A stretch of 63,889 nucleotides of DNA from Alistipes sp. (GCA_017630455.1 JAGBVG010000008.1:1-63889); one strand, 5' to 3'; positions 52,779 through 61,959 are shown, counted from the first letter of the stretch. Numbers and translations: made by a program. Notes: a model not told the origin generated them from the sequence alone.

Positions 52779-54221
52779 ATGAAAAAACGTAAACTAAACC
52801 TCGTCCTTAGGGCAGCGATCGCAGTGACAGCACTGCTCCTTATCATCTACCGTATGACGCTGTCGACACCACCTGCTGAGCTTAGCACCGAGGCTCGTGT
52901 TGCTGCAATCCTCGAGGAGAGCGGATGTATGAGTTGCCACACCGCTAACCCCGAGCTTCCGTTCTATGCCGACATCCCTGTTGCTGGCGACCTCGTTAAG
53001 CAGGATATCGCGGATGGCTACCGCGCCTACGACATCACACCTCTTATGGATGCTCTGCATAATGGCACTATGCCAAACCCTGTGGATGTAGCCAAGGTGG
53101 AGAAGGTTGCCACCGACAAGAGTATGCCCGCGGCGAAGTACTACCTTATGCACTGGGGTAGTCAGATGACCGATGCAAAGGCTGAGATCATCGCAGCGTG
53201 GGCTCGTGACTACCGCACCGCATACTACAACGACGGAGTTATGGGCGAGCGTGCTGGCGAGCCTATTCGCCCTATCGTCCCAGCAGAGAACATCGACCTG
53301 CGTAAGGTGGCTCTCGGCTACGACCTCTTCCACGACGTGCGCCTCTCGGTGGACAACACCATATCGTGTGCATCGTGCCACGATCTGAGCACAGGCGGCG
53401 TGGATAATCATCAATATTCCGACGGCGTAGAGGGACGTATGGGAGGTGTTAACGCCCCTACGGTCTACAACGCCGTATTCAACTTTGTGCAGTTCTGGGA
53501 TGGTCGCGCCAAGACCCTCGCTGAGCAGGCTGCAGGACCTCCTGTAAACCCTGCGGAGATGGCCTACAACTCTTTCGACGAGATCATCGCCAAGCTCTCG
53601 GAGGATAAGACTCTTGTAGCGCGCTTCGAGGAGATCTATCCCGAGGGTATCACCGAGGCTACGATTACCAACGCCATCGAGGAGTTTGAGCGCACGCTCA
53701 CCACACCAAACTCAGCATTCGACAAGTGGCTCTATGGCGACAACGAGGCTCTGACAGCCCAGGAGTTGCGCGGTTATGAGCTCTTCAAGGAGCATAGCTG
53801 CGCCACCTGCCACGTAGGCCCTAACCTCGGAGGCGAGACATACGAGCTTATGGGCCTCCGCAACCACTACTTCGAGGCTCGCGGCTTGGAGCTTACCGAG
53901 GAGGATAACGGTCGCTACAAGGAGACTAAGAATGAGCGTGACCGCCACCGCTTCAAGGTTCCGGGATTGCGCAACATCGAGCTCACCTGGCCATACTACC
54001 ACGACGGCACTCGCCTCACGATGGAGGAGGCTGTGCGCGATATGGCTCTCTATCAGTGTGATGTAGAGCTTTGCGAGGGCGACATCGAGGATATCGTAGC
54101 ATTCCTGCGCACGCTGACTGGCGAGTACAAGGGCGAGAAGCTCACCACTACTAACGAGTACGGTGTAGTTTTCAGCCACGACCACGACCACGATCACGAT
54201 CACGACCACGATCACGAATAA
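52779..54221 (+). CDS. Triheme cytochrome c peroxidase with His-Asp tail
   Basis: A periplasmic di-haem peroxidase (CcpA/MauG family) with an extra N-terminal haem domain. An uncleaved or cleaved N-terminal membrane segment (about 9-30) is followed by CMSCH at 50-54, CASCH at 197-201 and CATCH at 341-345, so three c-type haem sites. Peroxidase-family blocks GGVNAPTVYNAVFN, FWDGRAKTL and RFKVPGLRNI are intact. The last 14 residues are (His-Asp)6-His-Glu, encoded by seven CACGAY repeats, a probable metal-binding tail. It probably removes hydrogen peroxide using quinol-derived electrons, as proposed for triheme relatives. Its maturation genes are directly upstream. Confidence 0.93.
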   Translation: MKKRKLNLVLRAAIAVTALLLIIYRMTLSTPPAELSTEARVAAILEESGCMSCHTANPELPFYADIPVAGDLVKQDIADGYRAYDITPLMDALHNGTMPNPVDVAKVEKVATDKSMPAAKYYLMHWGSQMTDAKAEIIAAWARDYRTAYYNDGVMGERAGEPIRPIVPAENIDLRKVALGYDLFHDVRLSVDNTISCASCHDLSTGGVDNHQYSDGVEGRMGGVNAPTVYNAVFNFVQFWDGRAKTLAEQAAGPPVNPAEMAYNSFDEIIAKLSEDKTLVARFEEIYPEGITEATITNAIEEFERTLTTPNSAFDKWLYGDNEALTAQELRGYELFKEHSCATCHVGPNLGGETYELMGLRNHYFEARGLELTEEDNGRYKETKNERDRHRFKVPGLRNIELTWPYYHDGTRLTMEEAVRDMALYQCDVELCEGDIEDIVAFLRTLTGEYKGEKLTTTNEYGVVFSHDHDHDHDHDHDHE

Positions 54222-54235
54222 CAGCGTAGCATAAA

Positions 54236-54282
54236 CAAAAAGGCTTGTCTAACAGGTTGTTAGGCAAGCCTTTTTTTTGGGT
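54236..54282 (+). terminator. Terminator of the peroxidase unit
   Basis: AAAAAGGCTTGTCTAACA and TGTTAGGCAAGCCTTTTT form a long stem ending in TTTTTTTT, 15 bp after the stop codon. Confidence 0.9.
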
Positions 54283-54350
54283 CTTTCTATATTCCTTTTT
54301 TTGTTCCTTTCCTCTTTTATCTGAAGTCGTATCAGCTATTATACTGCTTC

Positions 54351-54896
54351 CTATTGCGCATTGTTGTTGTCTACACCCAATACTCCCTTAAGGTTCTTAG
54401 CCCAGAGGCTCTTGGCACGGAGAACCTGCTCGATAATATCACGCACAGCACCCATACCTCCGTTATACTCCGAGACATAGCGCGAAGCCTCGACAACCTC
54501 CATAGCGGCATCGGCGGGACATACAGGGATACCCACCTTACGCATACACTCCAAATCGGGGATATCGTCACCCATATAGATGACATTCTCGGGATTGATA
54601 TCATAATCGTTGAAAAACTCCTCCATAGCCACCACCTTATCCATACAGTTGAGATAGATGCGTGTGACACCTAACATCCTAAGGCGGTTCTCCAACATCT
54701 TGCCTCGGCCACCCGAGATTACACATATCTTAAGCCCCTCGCGTAGAGCATAGGCTATGGCATAGCCATCCTTGGCATAATAGCGGCGTATGAAATCCCC
54801 ATCGGGAGTGGGAGTGATACCGCCATCCGTCATTACACCATCCACATCGAAGACAAAGGCCTCGACACGTGCTACATCTTCTTTGAAGTTTCCCAT
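54351..54896 (-). CDS. KdsC-type HAD phosphatase
   Basis: A small cytosolic HAD phosphatase of the KdsC/YrbI group, which removes phosphate from 3-deoxy-D-manno-octulosonate 8-phosphate for lipopolysaccharide. HAD motifs are complete: FVFDVDGVMTDG (15-26), VISGG, and YMGDDIPDLECM. At 181 residues it fits. It is the last gene of the operon begun by xerD and overlaps the preceding fusion gene by 25 bp. Related sugar-acid phosphatases are an alternative. Confidence 0.9.
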   Translation of the reverse strand: MGNFKEDVARVEAFVFDVDGVMTDGGITPTPDGDFIRRYYAKDGYAIAYALREGLKICVISGGRGKMLENRLRMLGVTRIYLNCMDKVVAMEEFFNDYDINPENVIYMGDDIPDLECMRKVGIPVCPADAAMEVVEASRYVSEYNGGMGAVRDIIEQVLRAKSLWAKNLKGVLGVDNNNAQ

Positions 54897-56584
54897 ATAC
54901 TTTCTGTTAAATCTTTATAAATTCGTTGCTTCACGCCATCACCCTCGAGCATCGCAATATGCTCCGAGGTGACTACCCTATCGCCACGCACCGCAGGACC
55001 TGTCTGCACCTGCGCAGGGTCGTCGACAGCTACAGCCTTAGATGCCGTCTCGGCGATAAGCGGCTTGAGGATATCGAACGACAATCCCGCATCGGCGACA
55101 ACCTCCGCACCCAAGCCATAAAGGTGGTTGGGGAAGTTATTGACCATAACACCCGCAAGGTGGATTCTCTTTCTCAGTGCCGAGTCGGCATACTCCACAC
55201 GCGAGGAGATAGTACGCGCAAAACTCAGCAGCCTGTCGCGACACTCCGCACTATCGGCCTCAACAAAGAGCGGCACGTCGTCGAGACGTATGCGGCGCCC
55301 CTTTGTGAAGCTCTGTAACGCATAGAGAATACCTCGGCGACCCCCGCGCTCTGGAATAGCACTCATAGGTACGCTGCCTGCCGTATGCACCACAATGGCA
55401 TCATCGGGGAATGGAAGTGCAGAGGCCACAGCACCCACAGCACGGTCACTGACCGAGATGATATATATGTCGGCATCGGCAAGATCCTCCTCGTCATTCT
55501 CCCAGTCGCAGCCACCTATGGAGGCGACCTCCATAGCTCGCTCACGGTTGCGTGCAAAGATCTGCACAAGCTCCACACCCGCAACACTACGCAGCGTGCG
55601 CGCCAAGGCCTCGGCGACATTTCCTGAGCCTACGATAACCACTCGTTCGCGTCTATCGTTGCGAAGCACCGCGCCACCATCTCGACACTTAAGGCGACGG
55701 CGGTCTATGCGTTCGAAGTAGCTGCGATGCTGCAAAACACAACACACCTCGCAGCCCGAAAGCAGGATATTCCACGACACCTGAACCCAGAGTATAAAGA
55801 GTGGCACAAACGCCAAACCACCATAGATAACGTTATAGGAGGTCATCAACGACTGAAAATAGACATATCCCCACTGCCACAGCGACAGGGCTACACCAGC
55901 AAAGAGACCCGCGATGAGAGCATTGCGCCACTGCACGCGTGTGTAGGGCAGATATTTGTAGACAAGCGTACAGGCAATCGTGGCAAGGAGCAGCGCCAAA
56001 AGATGGCTCACAAGTTCGCTCATATCGCTCTCGAGACCTGCCATAGAGAGTATATCCAAGGTGAGGGCTATAGCACCCAGCGCAAGAACCGGCACCACAA
56101 CAGCAACAATGAGATAGGCCATATATCGGATTATGAATCCTCGGCGCTTCGAGATACCCCACACACGGTTAAACGACTCCTCGGCGGTGCGGAAGAGCGT
56201 GAAGATAGCAAAAAGGAGTGTGGCAATACCCACCACAGCAAGGAATCCTGGGGCTATGTTATCAGCTGCCGAGGTAGCTGTGCCGACAACCGTATCCAAC
56301 ACCGCATACCAATCCTTCGGTGCACTGGCGTAGATGATAGTAACAACCCTCTCGTAGACACCAAACCTACCCAAGATGAGCAGCACCAAGGCCAACAGCG
56401 GAACCATAGCAAAGAGCGTATATAGCGTGAGAGCCGCACTGTCGACAATCGTACGATGAATGTTTATGCCACGCAGCGTATAGTAGAGTAGACGATATCC
56501 CCTACGCAGAAAGCTGCGCTCCGCGATATCGACCCTCAACAGATGGTTATGCACCAGATGGTGCAGATGTTCAAAGATTTTCAT
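54872..56584 (-). CDS. YihY/BrkB-family membrane protein fused to a Rossmann/DUF2520 domain
   Basis: Residues 1-295 form a BrkB/YihY-type membrane protein with six hydrophobic segments (AALTLYTLFAMVPLLAL, GLAFVPLFILWVQVSW). From about 315 a Rossmann domain starts (VVIVGSGNVAEALAR), with ISVSDRAVG, HTAGSVP and a helical DUF2520-like C-terminus (HLAGVMVNNFPNHL). The latter resembles ketopantoate/F420-type reductases of unknown substrate, usually a separate protein of about 260 residues. The reading frame is uninterrupted across the junction (about 296-314, charged RRRLKCRDGG). The gene lies 3 bp after the methyltransferase gene and overlaps kdsC. The fusion is unusual to me and its function is unknown. 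Confidence 0.85.
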   Translation of the reverse strand: MKIFEHLHHLVHNHLLRVDIAERSFLRRGYRLLYYTLRGINIHRTIVDSAALTLYTLFAMVPLLALVLLILGRFGVYERVVTIIYASAPKDWYAVLDTVVGTATSAADNIAPGFLAVVGIATLLFAIFTLFRTAEESFNRVWGISKRRGFIIRYMAYLIVAVVVPVLALGAIALTLDILSMAGLESDMSELVSHLLALLLATIACTLVYKYLPYTRVQWRNALIAGLFAGVALSLWQWGYVYFQSLMTSYNVIYGGLAFVPLFILWVQVSWNILLSGCEVCCVLQHRSYFERIDRRRLKCRDGGAVLRNDRRERVVIVGSGNVAEALARTLRSVAGVELVQIFARNRERAMEVASIGGCDWENDEEDLADADIYIISVSDRAVGAVASALPFPDDAIVVHTAGSVPMSAIPERGGRRGILYALQSFTKGRRIRLDDVPLFVEADSAECRDRLLSFARTISSRVEYADSALRKRIHLAGVMVNNFPNHLYGLGAEVVADAGLSFDILKPLIAETASKAVAVDDPAQVQTGPAVRGDRVVTSEHIAMLEGDGVKQRIYKDLTESIWETSKKM

Positions 56585-56587
56585 ACT

Positions 56588-57754
56588 CTATGGCATCGGT
56601 TTTACGTAAATCACCCAATTATCCCCCGCGATGGTTGTTATGGCTAAGGTACGCTCCGATCCAGCTCGCGCACCCACAGCCCTACGCACCTCCTCGACCG
56701 AGAGGCGTGTATCGCGCTTGAGGATCTCCACGCCCACACCCTTCAGCTCGCGTTTAAGCTCCTTGGGGCGGTATATCGCCACGCCATCTATGGCGTATAC
56801 CCTGCCGGGGATAACACCCTCCGTAGGCAGAGCCTCGGCAAAGGCAAAGCCGTTGTTTGACCACATTGAGGCATAGCCACCAAAGGCAGCCACGGCAACA
56901 CGCGACTTCTGCACCGCGACATCCGGAACTATCATATATCGCCATCGCGACGGCTCGAAAGGCTCGCAGCACGGTGGCAGATTCAAGGCCTCGCAGCCGA
57001 AGGTCCACTCCCCGAGCCCCACGGCAGCAACACGCACCGCAGGATTCGCGGCACGGCTATATATGTTCAGCTCCTTGCACTCTCCCGACATAGAGACCAC
57101 CTCCACCTCCGAGCAAGGAAACAGACGCAGCGCCTCGTCGACATCAAAGAGCGGCGAGAGCTTGATAGCCACACGCTTGGCGATATGCTCGAGGCGCGGC
57201 ATCATAGCCAACACGTTGGGCGAGCAATCCTCCATACGCACCATCTTCTTACCCTCGTCCGAGCGGCGGTCAGGGTCTATAAACACCCAGTCGAAACTCT
57301 CCTGCGTAGCCTCAACATAATCCTCCGACGAGGCTGTGACAACCTCCACATTATTGACACCCAGCAGCGTAAGGTTATATCGCACAACCTCCGCGAGAAC
57401 CTCATCACGCTCCACGGCTACAACCCTGCGGAAATTGCGCGCCGCAGCCATAGCATCAATACCCAAGCCGCAGCTGAGATCCAGAAGCGTATCACCACAA
57501 AGGGCCTTGCGTCGCGCACTCTCCATACTCGACGACTGCTCGAAGGCACGCGGAGGGATGATACAACGCGCCTCGTAGAGATGCGGAAGCTTCTTACGTG
57601 CGCGCTGCAGATACTTCACCTGCGTAGCTACGAGGGCTGCACAAGGCACACGCTTGTCGAGCGCAACACGTTGCGGATCGCGCTCAATATTCTCCTCTAT
57701 GGCTCGGCGTAGCTCCTCGCTGCGCAACAGCTCTACATCAGATATCGTCAACAT
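56588..57754 (-). CDS. Class I SAM methyltransferase with THUMP-like domain
   Basis: The SAM-binding region reads LLDLSCGLGIDAMAAA near residue 90, followed by VVAVERDEV and DWVFIDPDRRS, typical of RNA guanine-type methyltransferases. N-terminal residues 1-80 are helical, and the C-terminal part (about 300-388) resembles the THUMP-like domain found in Bacteroidetes homologues. The target RNA is unknown. It overlaps comEC by 17 bp. Confidence 0.87.
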   Translation of the reverse strand: MLTISDVELLRSEELRRAIEENIERDPQRVALDKRVPCAALVATQVKYLQRARKKLPHLYEARCIIPPRAFEQSSSMESARRKALCGDTLLDLSCGLGIDAMAAARNFRRVVAVERDEVLAEVVRYNLTLLGVNNVEVVTASSEDYVEATQESFDWVFIDPDRRSDEGKKMVRMEDCSPNVLAMMPRLEHIAKRVAIKLSPLFDVDEALRLFPCSEVEVVSMSGECKELNIYSRAANPAVRVAAVGLGEWTFGCEALNLPPCCEPFEPSRWRYMIVPDVAVQKSRVAVAAFGGYASMWSNNGFAFAEALPTEGVIPGRVYAIDGVAIYRPKELKRELKGVGVEILKRDTRLSVEEVRRAVGARAGSERTLAITTIAGDNWVIYVKPMP

Positions 57755-59255
57755 ACTTAGGCAAAGTTATCACTTTTTTTCTATTTACAGACCACAGAAC
57801 AAGGGTTATTAATGCAAAGAGTGCATAACAGAGCACCACGCCCACGCCTGAGATCCTATACTCCACACCCGTGAAGCCGCACTCCGCAGCCCACAACACC
57901 ACCGTATTCTGCATCCTCGCGCCCCACTCGCAAAGAGCCGCAAAGGGGAGTGCAACAGGATAAGGAAGCAGAAGCGCAAAGAGCCCTCCCGCAACAACAA
58001 TATATGCAAAGAGCATAACAACAGGCGTGATGACCACACCCGCAAGAGGCAGATTACCAAAGGTATACGACACCACAGGGAGTGTCCACAGCGTTGCCAC
58101 GACACCTATAATCAACGTAGAGGCCACCGCCTTGACGCTCCACGGACCTCCGATCCTGCGAACAAGAGGCTGACCCCACAGCAGTATGCCCGCCACGGCA
58201 AGGGCCGAGAGCTGGAAGCTGATATCGTAGAGATAACTCGGGCGGTAAAGAAGCATCACAAAGAGCGTCACAGCGAGGATGTTTACGGAGTTGCTGACCG
58301 ATGAGGTAAGGCGTGCCAGCTGCAACATAGTGAGCATTATGGCTGCGCGAACCACCGAGGGCGAGAGTCCGCTCATCACAGCAAAGAGCCACAGGGCTGC
58401 TATAACGACTACATTGGCAATGCGGTGTCCGCGATGCAGGAGTCGCAAGGGCATAAGCATAGCCATTACCACAAGAAGCACTATACCTAAATGGAGTCCC
58501 GACACGGCGAGAAGATGCGACAGACCCGTCTGTGAATATGCCTCGCGAAGCTGCTTGGGCATAGCGTGGCGCGACCCCGTGACCATAGCCTCGGCGGTGG
58601 CGTGAGAGAGGCTATCGGTGGCATAACGTACCAAGCGTCTCACCGCGCGATGATTAAGAGAACTGTACTCCGTGTGGGTGACATCGAGGATATTACTCTC
58701 GATGCTCACGCCACCTATGTAACCGCGATTGCGAAGCAGCTTATCGTAGCCCTCGAAGCGCGACATACGCTCCCGAACACGACCATAAACTACTACTCTG
58801 TCGCCATTGCCGATGGTGTCGTTACGAAGCCACAGCTGCACCTTATCGTCGGCACGCGACCACTCGTCGTCCTCTCTCCACCCTATCACACGACCCTCCG
58901 CAACACGATATCCCTCGCGCTGAGCAGGGATGCCCGAAACCACGATATCCATCTCCACCACACTATTATACGGCATCGAGGCGCGGGGCGTGCGATACTC
59001 CGCAACGAGATAGCCAAAGAGCAGCAACGCCACAGCCACATATCCCCACGACATCCTGCGCGACTGCGTGAGCCACCCCAACGCCACAGCCACACACAGA
59101 GCCACAACTACCCCCAGCACGGGAAGCGTAAAGCTACTGGCCAAGAGTATTCCCGTCACAAAAGGCAGAAGCACGAGGAGCATAGGCGCAGAGACCAGTC
59201 TGCGCCACAGCACCTTGATACTTAACTGTTTATGCCAACGGACGGATTCTGACAT
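57738..59255 (-). CDS. comEC: ComEC/Rec2 channel protein without hydrolase domain
   Basis: An inner-membrane protein of the DNA-uptake channel family. Several hydrophobic segments surround an OB-like domain (about 95-185, e.g. GDRVVVYGRVRERM) and the competence core (SHLLAVSGLHLGIVLLV; SGLSPSVVRAAIMLT) in the middle. The C-terminal metallo-beta-lactamase domain of longer ComEC proteins is absent, as in many Bacteroidetes members. A free-standing metal-dependent hydrolase gene is immediately upstream. At 505 residues it looks complete. A role in natural transformation is not established here. Confidence 0.92.
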   Translation of the reverse strand: MSESVRWHKQLSIKVLWRRLVSAPMLLVLLPFVTGILLASSFTLPVLGVVVALCVAVALGWLTQSRRMSWGYVAVALLLFGYLVAEYRTPRASMPYNSVVEMDIVVSGIPAQREGYRVAEGRVIGWREDDEWSRADDKVQLWLRNDTIGNGDRVVVYGRVRERMSRFEGYDKLLRNRGYIGGVSIESNILDVTHTEYSSLNHRAVRRLVRYATDSLSHATAEAMVTGSRHAMPKQLREAYSQTGLSHLLAVSGLHLGIVLLVVMAMLMPLRLLHRGHRIANVVVIAALWLFAVMSGLSPSVVRAAIMLTMLQLARLTSSVSNSVNILAVTLFVMLLYRPSYLYDISFQLSALAVAGILLWGQPLVRRIGGPWSVKAVASTLIIGVVATLWTLPVVSYTFGNLPLAGVVITPVVMLFAYIVVAGGLFALLLPYPVALPFAALCEWGARMQNTVVLWAAECGFTGVEYRISGVGVVLCYALFALITLVLWSVNRKKVITLPKYVDDI

Positions 59256-59949
59256 CGGTTACGCTTTCGAGCATCTTCTTCAGAGCCTCAACATCGGTAG
59301 GCTCCTCCACCTGACCATAGTGATAAGGGTAGTAAATCTGAGGCTTGAGGGCCTTGACAGCCGCCACAGCCTGCTCGGGAGTCATAGTATATGGCTGGTT
59401 GACACACACAAAGGCTATGTCGATATCCTTGAGTGCCGCCTGCTCCGCGGTAGGCTCGGTATCGCCTGAGATATAGATGCGCACATCGCCGCCGAGGGTT
59501 ACCACATAACCGCAATCCTCACGCTCCTTGGGGTGGAACTGCAACTGATGCTCCGAGGTGTTATATGCCGCCACAGCCTCGACACGGATATCCGCAAAAG
59601 GCTCGGCAACCGCACCTGGCAACATCGTGTAACAGTCGCCCTGGAAACCCTCGGCAGAGGTCTTATCCAGAAGGATACGCGTCTGGGGAGTCTGCACAGC
59701 ATCTATAGCCGCCATATCGAAGTGGTCGTAGTGCGAATGTGTCACGAGAATCATATCGGCCTTAGGCAGCTTCTCGTACTCGGCATTCTCCTTCACAGGG
59801 TCTACGTATATGGTGCGACCCTCAAACTCAATAGCTATAGAGGCGTGAGCAAAGAAGGTTAGCTTCACGGTACGACCATTTATCTGAATCTCATCCGAGG
59901 GATAAACTGGGGCTGAAGAGCCTCCAAAGAGTTTTGAAAATAGTGACAT
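59230..59949 (-). CDS. Metallo-beta-lactamase-fold hydrolase (UPF0173-like)
   Basis: A cytosolic metal-dependent hydrolase with THSHYDHFD as the zinc motif (near residues 89-97), FFAHASIAIEF and ISGDTEP as further ligands and YYPYHYGQ at the C-terminus. The length of 239 fits the group. It differs from the DNA-processing hydrolase domain of ComEC, so its place beside comEC need not mean cooperation. It overlaps comEC by 26 bp. Confidence 0.88.
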   Translation of the reverse strand: MSLFSKLFGGSSAPVYPSDEIQINGRTVKLTFFAHASIAIEFEGRTIYVDPVKENAEYEKLPKADMILVTHSHYDHFDMAAIDAVQTPQTRILLDKTSAEGFQGDCYTMLPGAVAEPFADIRVEAVAAYNTSEHQLQFHPKEREDCGYVVTLGGDVRIYISGDTEPTAEQAALKDIDIAFVCVNQPYTMTPEQAVAAVKALKPQIYYPYHYGQVEEPTDVEALKKMLESVTDVRIRPLA

Positions 59950-59958
59950 AGCAATATA

Positions 59959-60927
59959 TTATTTAGTTACGTTGTTTAGAAACTCAACTATCGCGGGGAC
60001 AAGACCCTCCGTAAGCGGCAGCTGCGAGTTGGTATATACGCTCACCACCTGCTCCATACGATCGCTCGATGCCGCATCCTTAAGCACGTGGCTCATATTC
60101 GCGAAGGTGACGTGGCGAGCATCGCGCGCCGCAGATTGCAACCTCTGACCGTTATCTTCCGAGACTTGAATATCGCGACCGCCTGTGATTATAAGCATCG
60201 GCTCGTCACAGCGGGCGATAAGCTGCGCGGGGTCACTCTGCATAGAGCTGCGCAGGAATGGCTGCACCGTGGGGTGAAAGAGCGAAATAAGCTCTGCAGG
60301 AATATCCTCCGCGGGAACCTCCACACCCTCCTTTATCTTTGCTATAATACTCTGCGCCGCGACAAAAAGGCCGATATGCGAGGGGATGAGTTGTGCTGCG
60401 AGCTGCGACACAAGGATCTGATCCATAGGATATCCCGGCGCAGCAAGAAGCACCACTCCGCTCAGCGTCACGCGATCTCGCGCCGCAACCTCCAAAGCTA
60501 TAGTGCCACCCTCGGAGTGACCCGCCATAAAGACTCTCGTAAAGCCACGCTCGTAGAGCCACGCCACACACCTCTCGGCATCCTCGACATAGTCGCCAAA
60601 GAGCAGATTCGGAACCTCCTCCGCAGGGATAGCGCTGCCGCCTATGGCGCGCTTATCGTAGCGCAACACAGCATATCCCGCCTCAACGAGAGCCTCCGAG
60701 AGCCTCTTATAGGCATAGCTATTGAGGTTCAGCCCCGAGTTGCCGTTCCTATCCGTAGGGCCTGAGCCTGCGACAATAAGCACCGCGACATCCGCACCAC
60801 ACTCTGGCGTGGCAAGCGTGGCGGCTATTCCTCCCCACGGGCACTCTATAACAACCTCCTCTGATGCAGCAAAAGCTGCGGCACTACAAAGCATCAAGAC
60901 ACTGAAAATAAGAAATATACGCTTCAT
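59959..60927 (-). CDS. Secreted alpha/beta-hydrolase (serine aminopeptidase-like)
   Basis: I chose the ATG at 60927, which opens a signal peptide (MKRIFLIFSVLMLCSAAAFA); an ATG four codons earlier overlaps xerD. The nucleophile elbow is GHSEGG, preceded by VLIVAGSGPTDRNGN and YDKRAIGGS typical of this family; IITGGRDIQV supplies Asp and MSHVLK His. At 323 residues it is full length. It is an exported hydrolase of unknown substrate in the xerD operon. Confidence 0.9.
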   Translation of the reverse strand: MKRIFLIFSVLMLCSAAAFAASEEVVIECPWGGIAATLATPECGADVAVLIVAGSGPTDRNGNSGLNLNSYAYKRLSEALVEAGYAVLRYDKRAIGGSAIPAEEVPNLLFGDYVEDAERCVAWLYERGFTRVFMAGHSEGGTIALEVAARDRVTLSGVVLLAAPGYPMDQILVSQLAAQLIPSHIGLFVAAQSIIAKIKEGVEVPAEDIPAELISLFHPTVQPFLRSSMQSDPAQLIARCDEPMLIITGGRDIQVSEDNGQRLQSAARDARHVTFANMSHVLKDAASSDRMEQVVSVYTNSQLPLTEGLVPAIVEFLNNVTK

Positions 60928-60932
60928 ATATC

Positions 60933-61853
60933 CTACCATTTGTTAAACTTATCATTCACATCGCAGAACGCATCGTTGACAACACCGCGAAGATGTCGGC
61001 GGTCGAGATGGGTATATACCTCGGTGGTTGAGATGCTCTCGTGACCCAAAAGCTCCTGCACCTGACGGATATTTGCACCACCCTCAAGGAGATGCGTGGC
61101 GTAGGAGTGGCGCAGGGTGTGGGGGCTGATAACCTTGGTGATACCAGCGCGCTGGGCAGCCTGACGGATGATGGTAAAGACCATAACGCGCGTAAGAGGC
61201 GTGCCGCGGTTGTTGAGAAAGAGCGTGGTCTCGGAGGACTTGGCTGGCTTACGAAGCTCCATATATAGCTGAATCTTATCGCGCGCAACAGAGCCTATAG
61301 GTACCAGACGCTGCTTGTCGCCCTTGCCAATGATGCGAAGATAGCCCTCGCCGAAGAAGAGGTCGCCGAGACGCAACGTGACAAGCTCCGACACACGCAG
61401 TCCCGTAGAGTACAACACCTCGACAATAGCACTATCGCGACAACCCTTGACGCTGGAGAGGTCGAATGTGGCAAGCAGGGCATCTATCTCCGCCACACTA
61501 AGCACATCGGGGAGCAGACGCTCCGCCTTGGGGGCATCGACATTCTCGGTTGGAAGCTGCTCGATACGCTCCGAGAGAAGCAGATAGTTATAGAGGCTCT
61601 TGACGCCGCTGAGCCTGCGCGCCTGCGAGGCACTACTGCGATTCTCCTCGTAGAGCCACTGCATAAAACGCGATATCATCACCGTGTTCACCTCCTCGGG
61701 CACGACACCGTATTGGCGAAGTATGAAGTGCATAAACTCATCATAATCGTCCATATATGCCTCTACGGTGTTTGCCGAGAGGCGTTTCTCACTTCGTATA
61801 TAGCGTCGGTAGTCACCCCTCAGCCTCTCCCACTTTTTTGTTACATCCATCAT
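60933..61853 (-). CDS. xerD: Tyrosine recombinase XerD
   Basis: It resolves chromosome dimers at dif with XerC. The N-terminal SAM-like domain (about 1-105) precedes the catalytic domain with Arg in STGLRVSEL, Lys in GKGDKQRLVPI, HTLRHSYATHLLEGGA (His-x-x-Arg), the second His in LLGHESIS and the nucleophile Tyr in TEVYTHLD near 286. The length is normal (306; ATG at 61850 is a near-equal start). It heads the long minus-strand operon. No dif-like site was recognised in the window. Confidence 0.95.
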   Translation of the reverse strand: MMDVTKKWERLRGDYRRYIRSEKRLSANTVEAYMDDYDEFMHFILRQYGVVPEEVNTVMISRFMQWLYEENRSSASQARRLSGVKSLYNYLLLSERIEQLPTENVDAPKAERLLPDVLSVAEIDALLATFDLSSVKGCRDSAIVEVLYSTGLRVSELVTLRLGDLFFGEGYLRIIGKGDKQRLVPIGSVARDKIQLYMELRKPAKSSETTLFLNNRGTPLTRVMVFTIIRQAAQRAGITKVISPHTLRHSYATHLLEGGANIRQVQELLGHESISTTEVYTHLDRRHLRGVVNDAFCDVNDKFNKW

Positions 61854-61871
61854 AATCCAATGCCCAAAGTG

Positions 61872-61901
61872 TTGAAATCTAAATACAATTTCGTATCTTT
61901 G
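61872..61901 (+). promoter_or_regulatory. Upstream copy of a duplicated prmA promoter
   Basis: TTG at 61872-61874 and TATCTTTG at 61894-61901 are spaced by 19 bp. About 36 bp from AAGTGTTGAAATCTAAATAC onward match the second copy at 61960-61989. Confidence 0.55.
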
Positions 61902-61959
61902 ACGTCATAATGACGCATCCACTACAAGAGCGTTATCACAAATCTCAACGCCTCAAGTG

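Noticed and set aside
59230-59949. The metallo-hydrolase as the missing hydrolase domain of ComEC
   Set aside because: Its motifs match the UPF0173-like group of short hydrolases better than the ComEC C-terminal domain; adjacency alone is weak.
60933-61853. XerD as the integrase of a mobile element
   Set aside because: It has the sequence pattern and length of housekeeping XerD, heads a chromosomal operon, and no att sites or cargo are visible.
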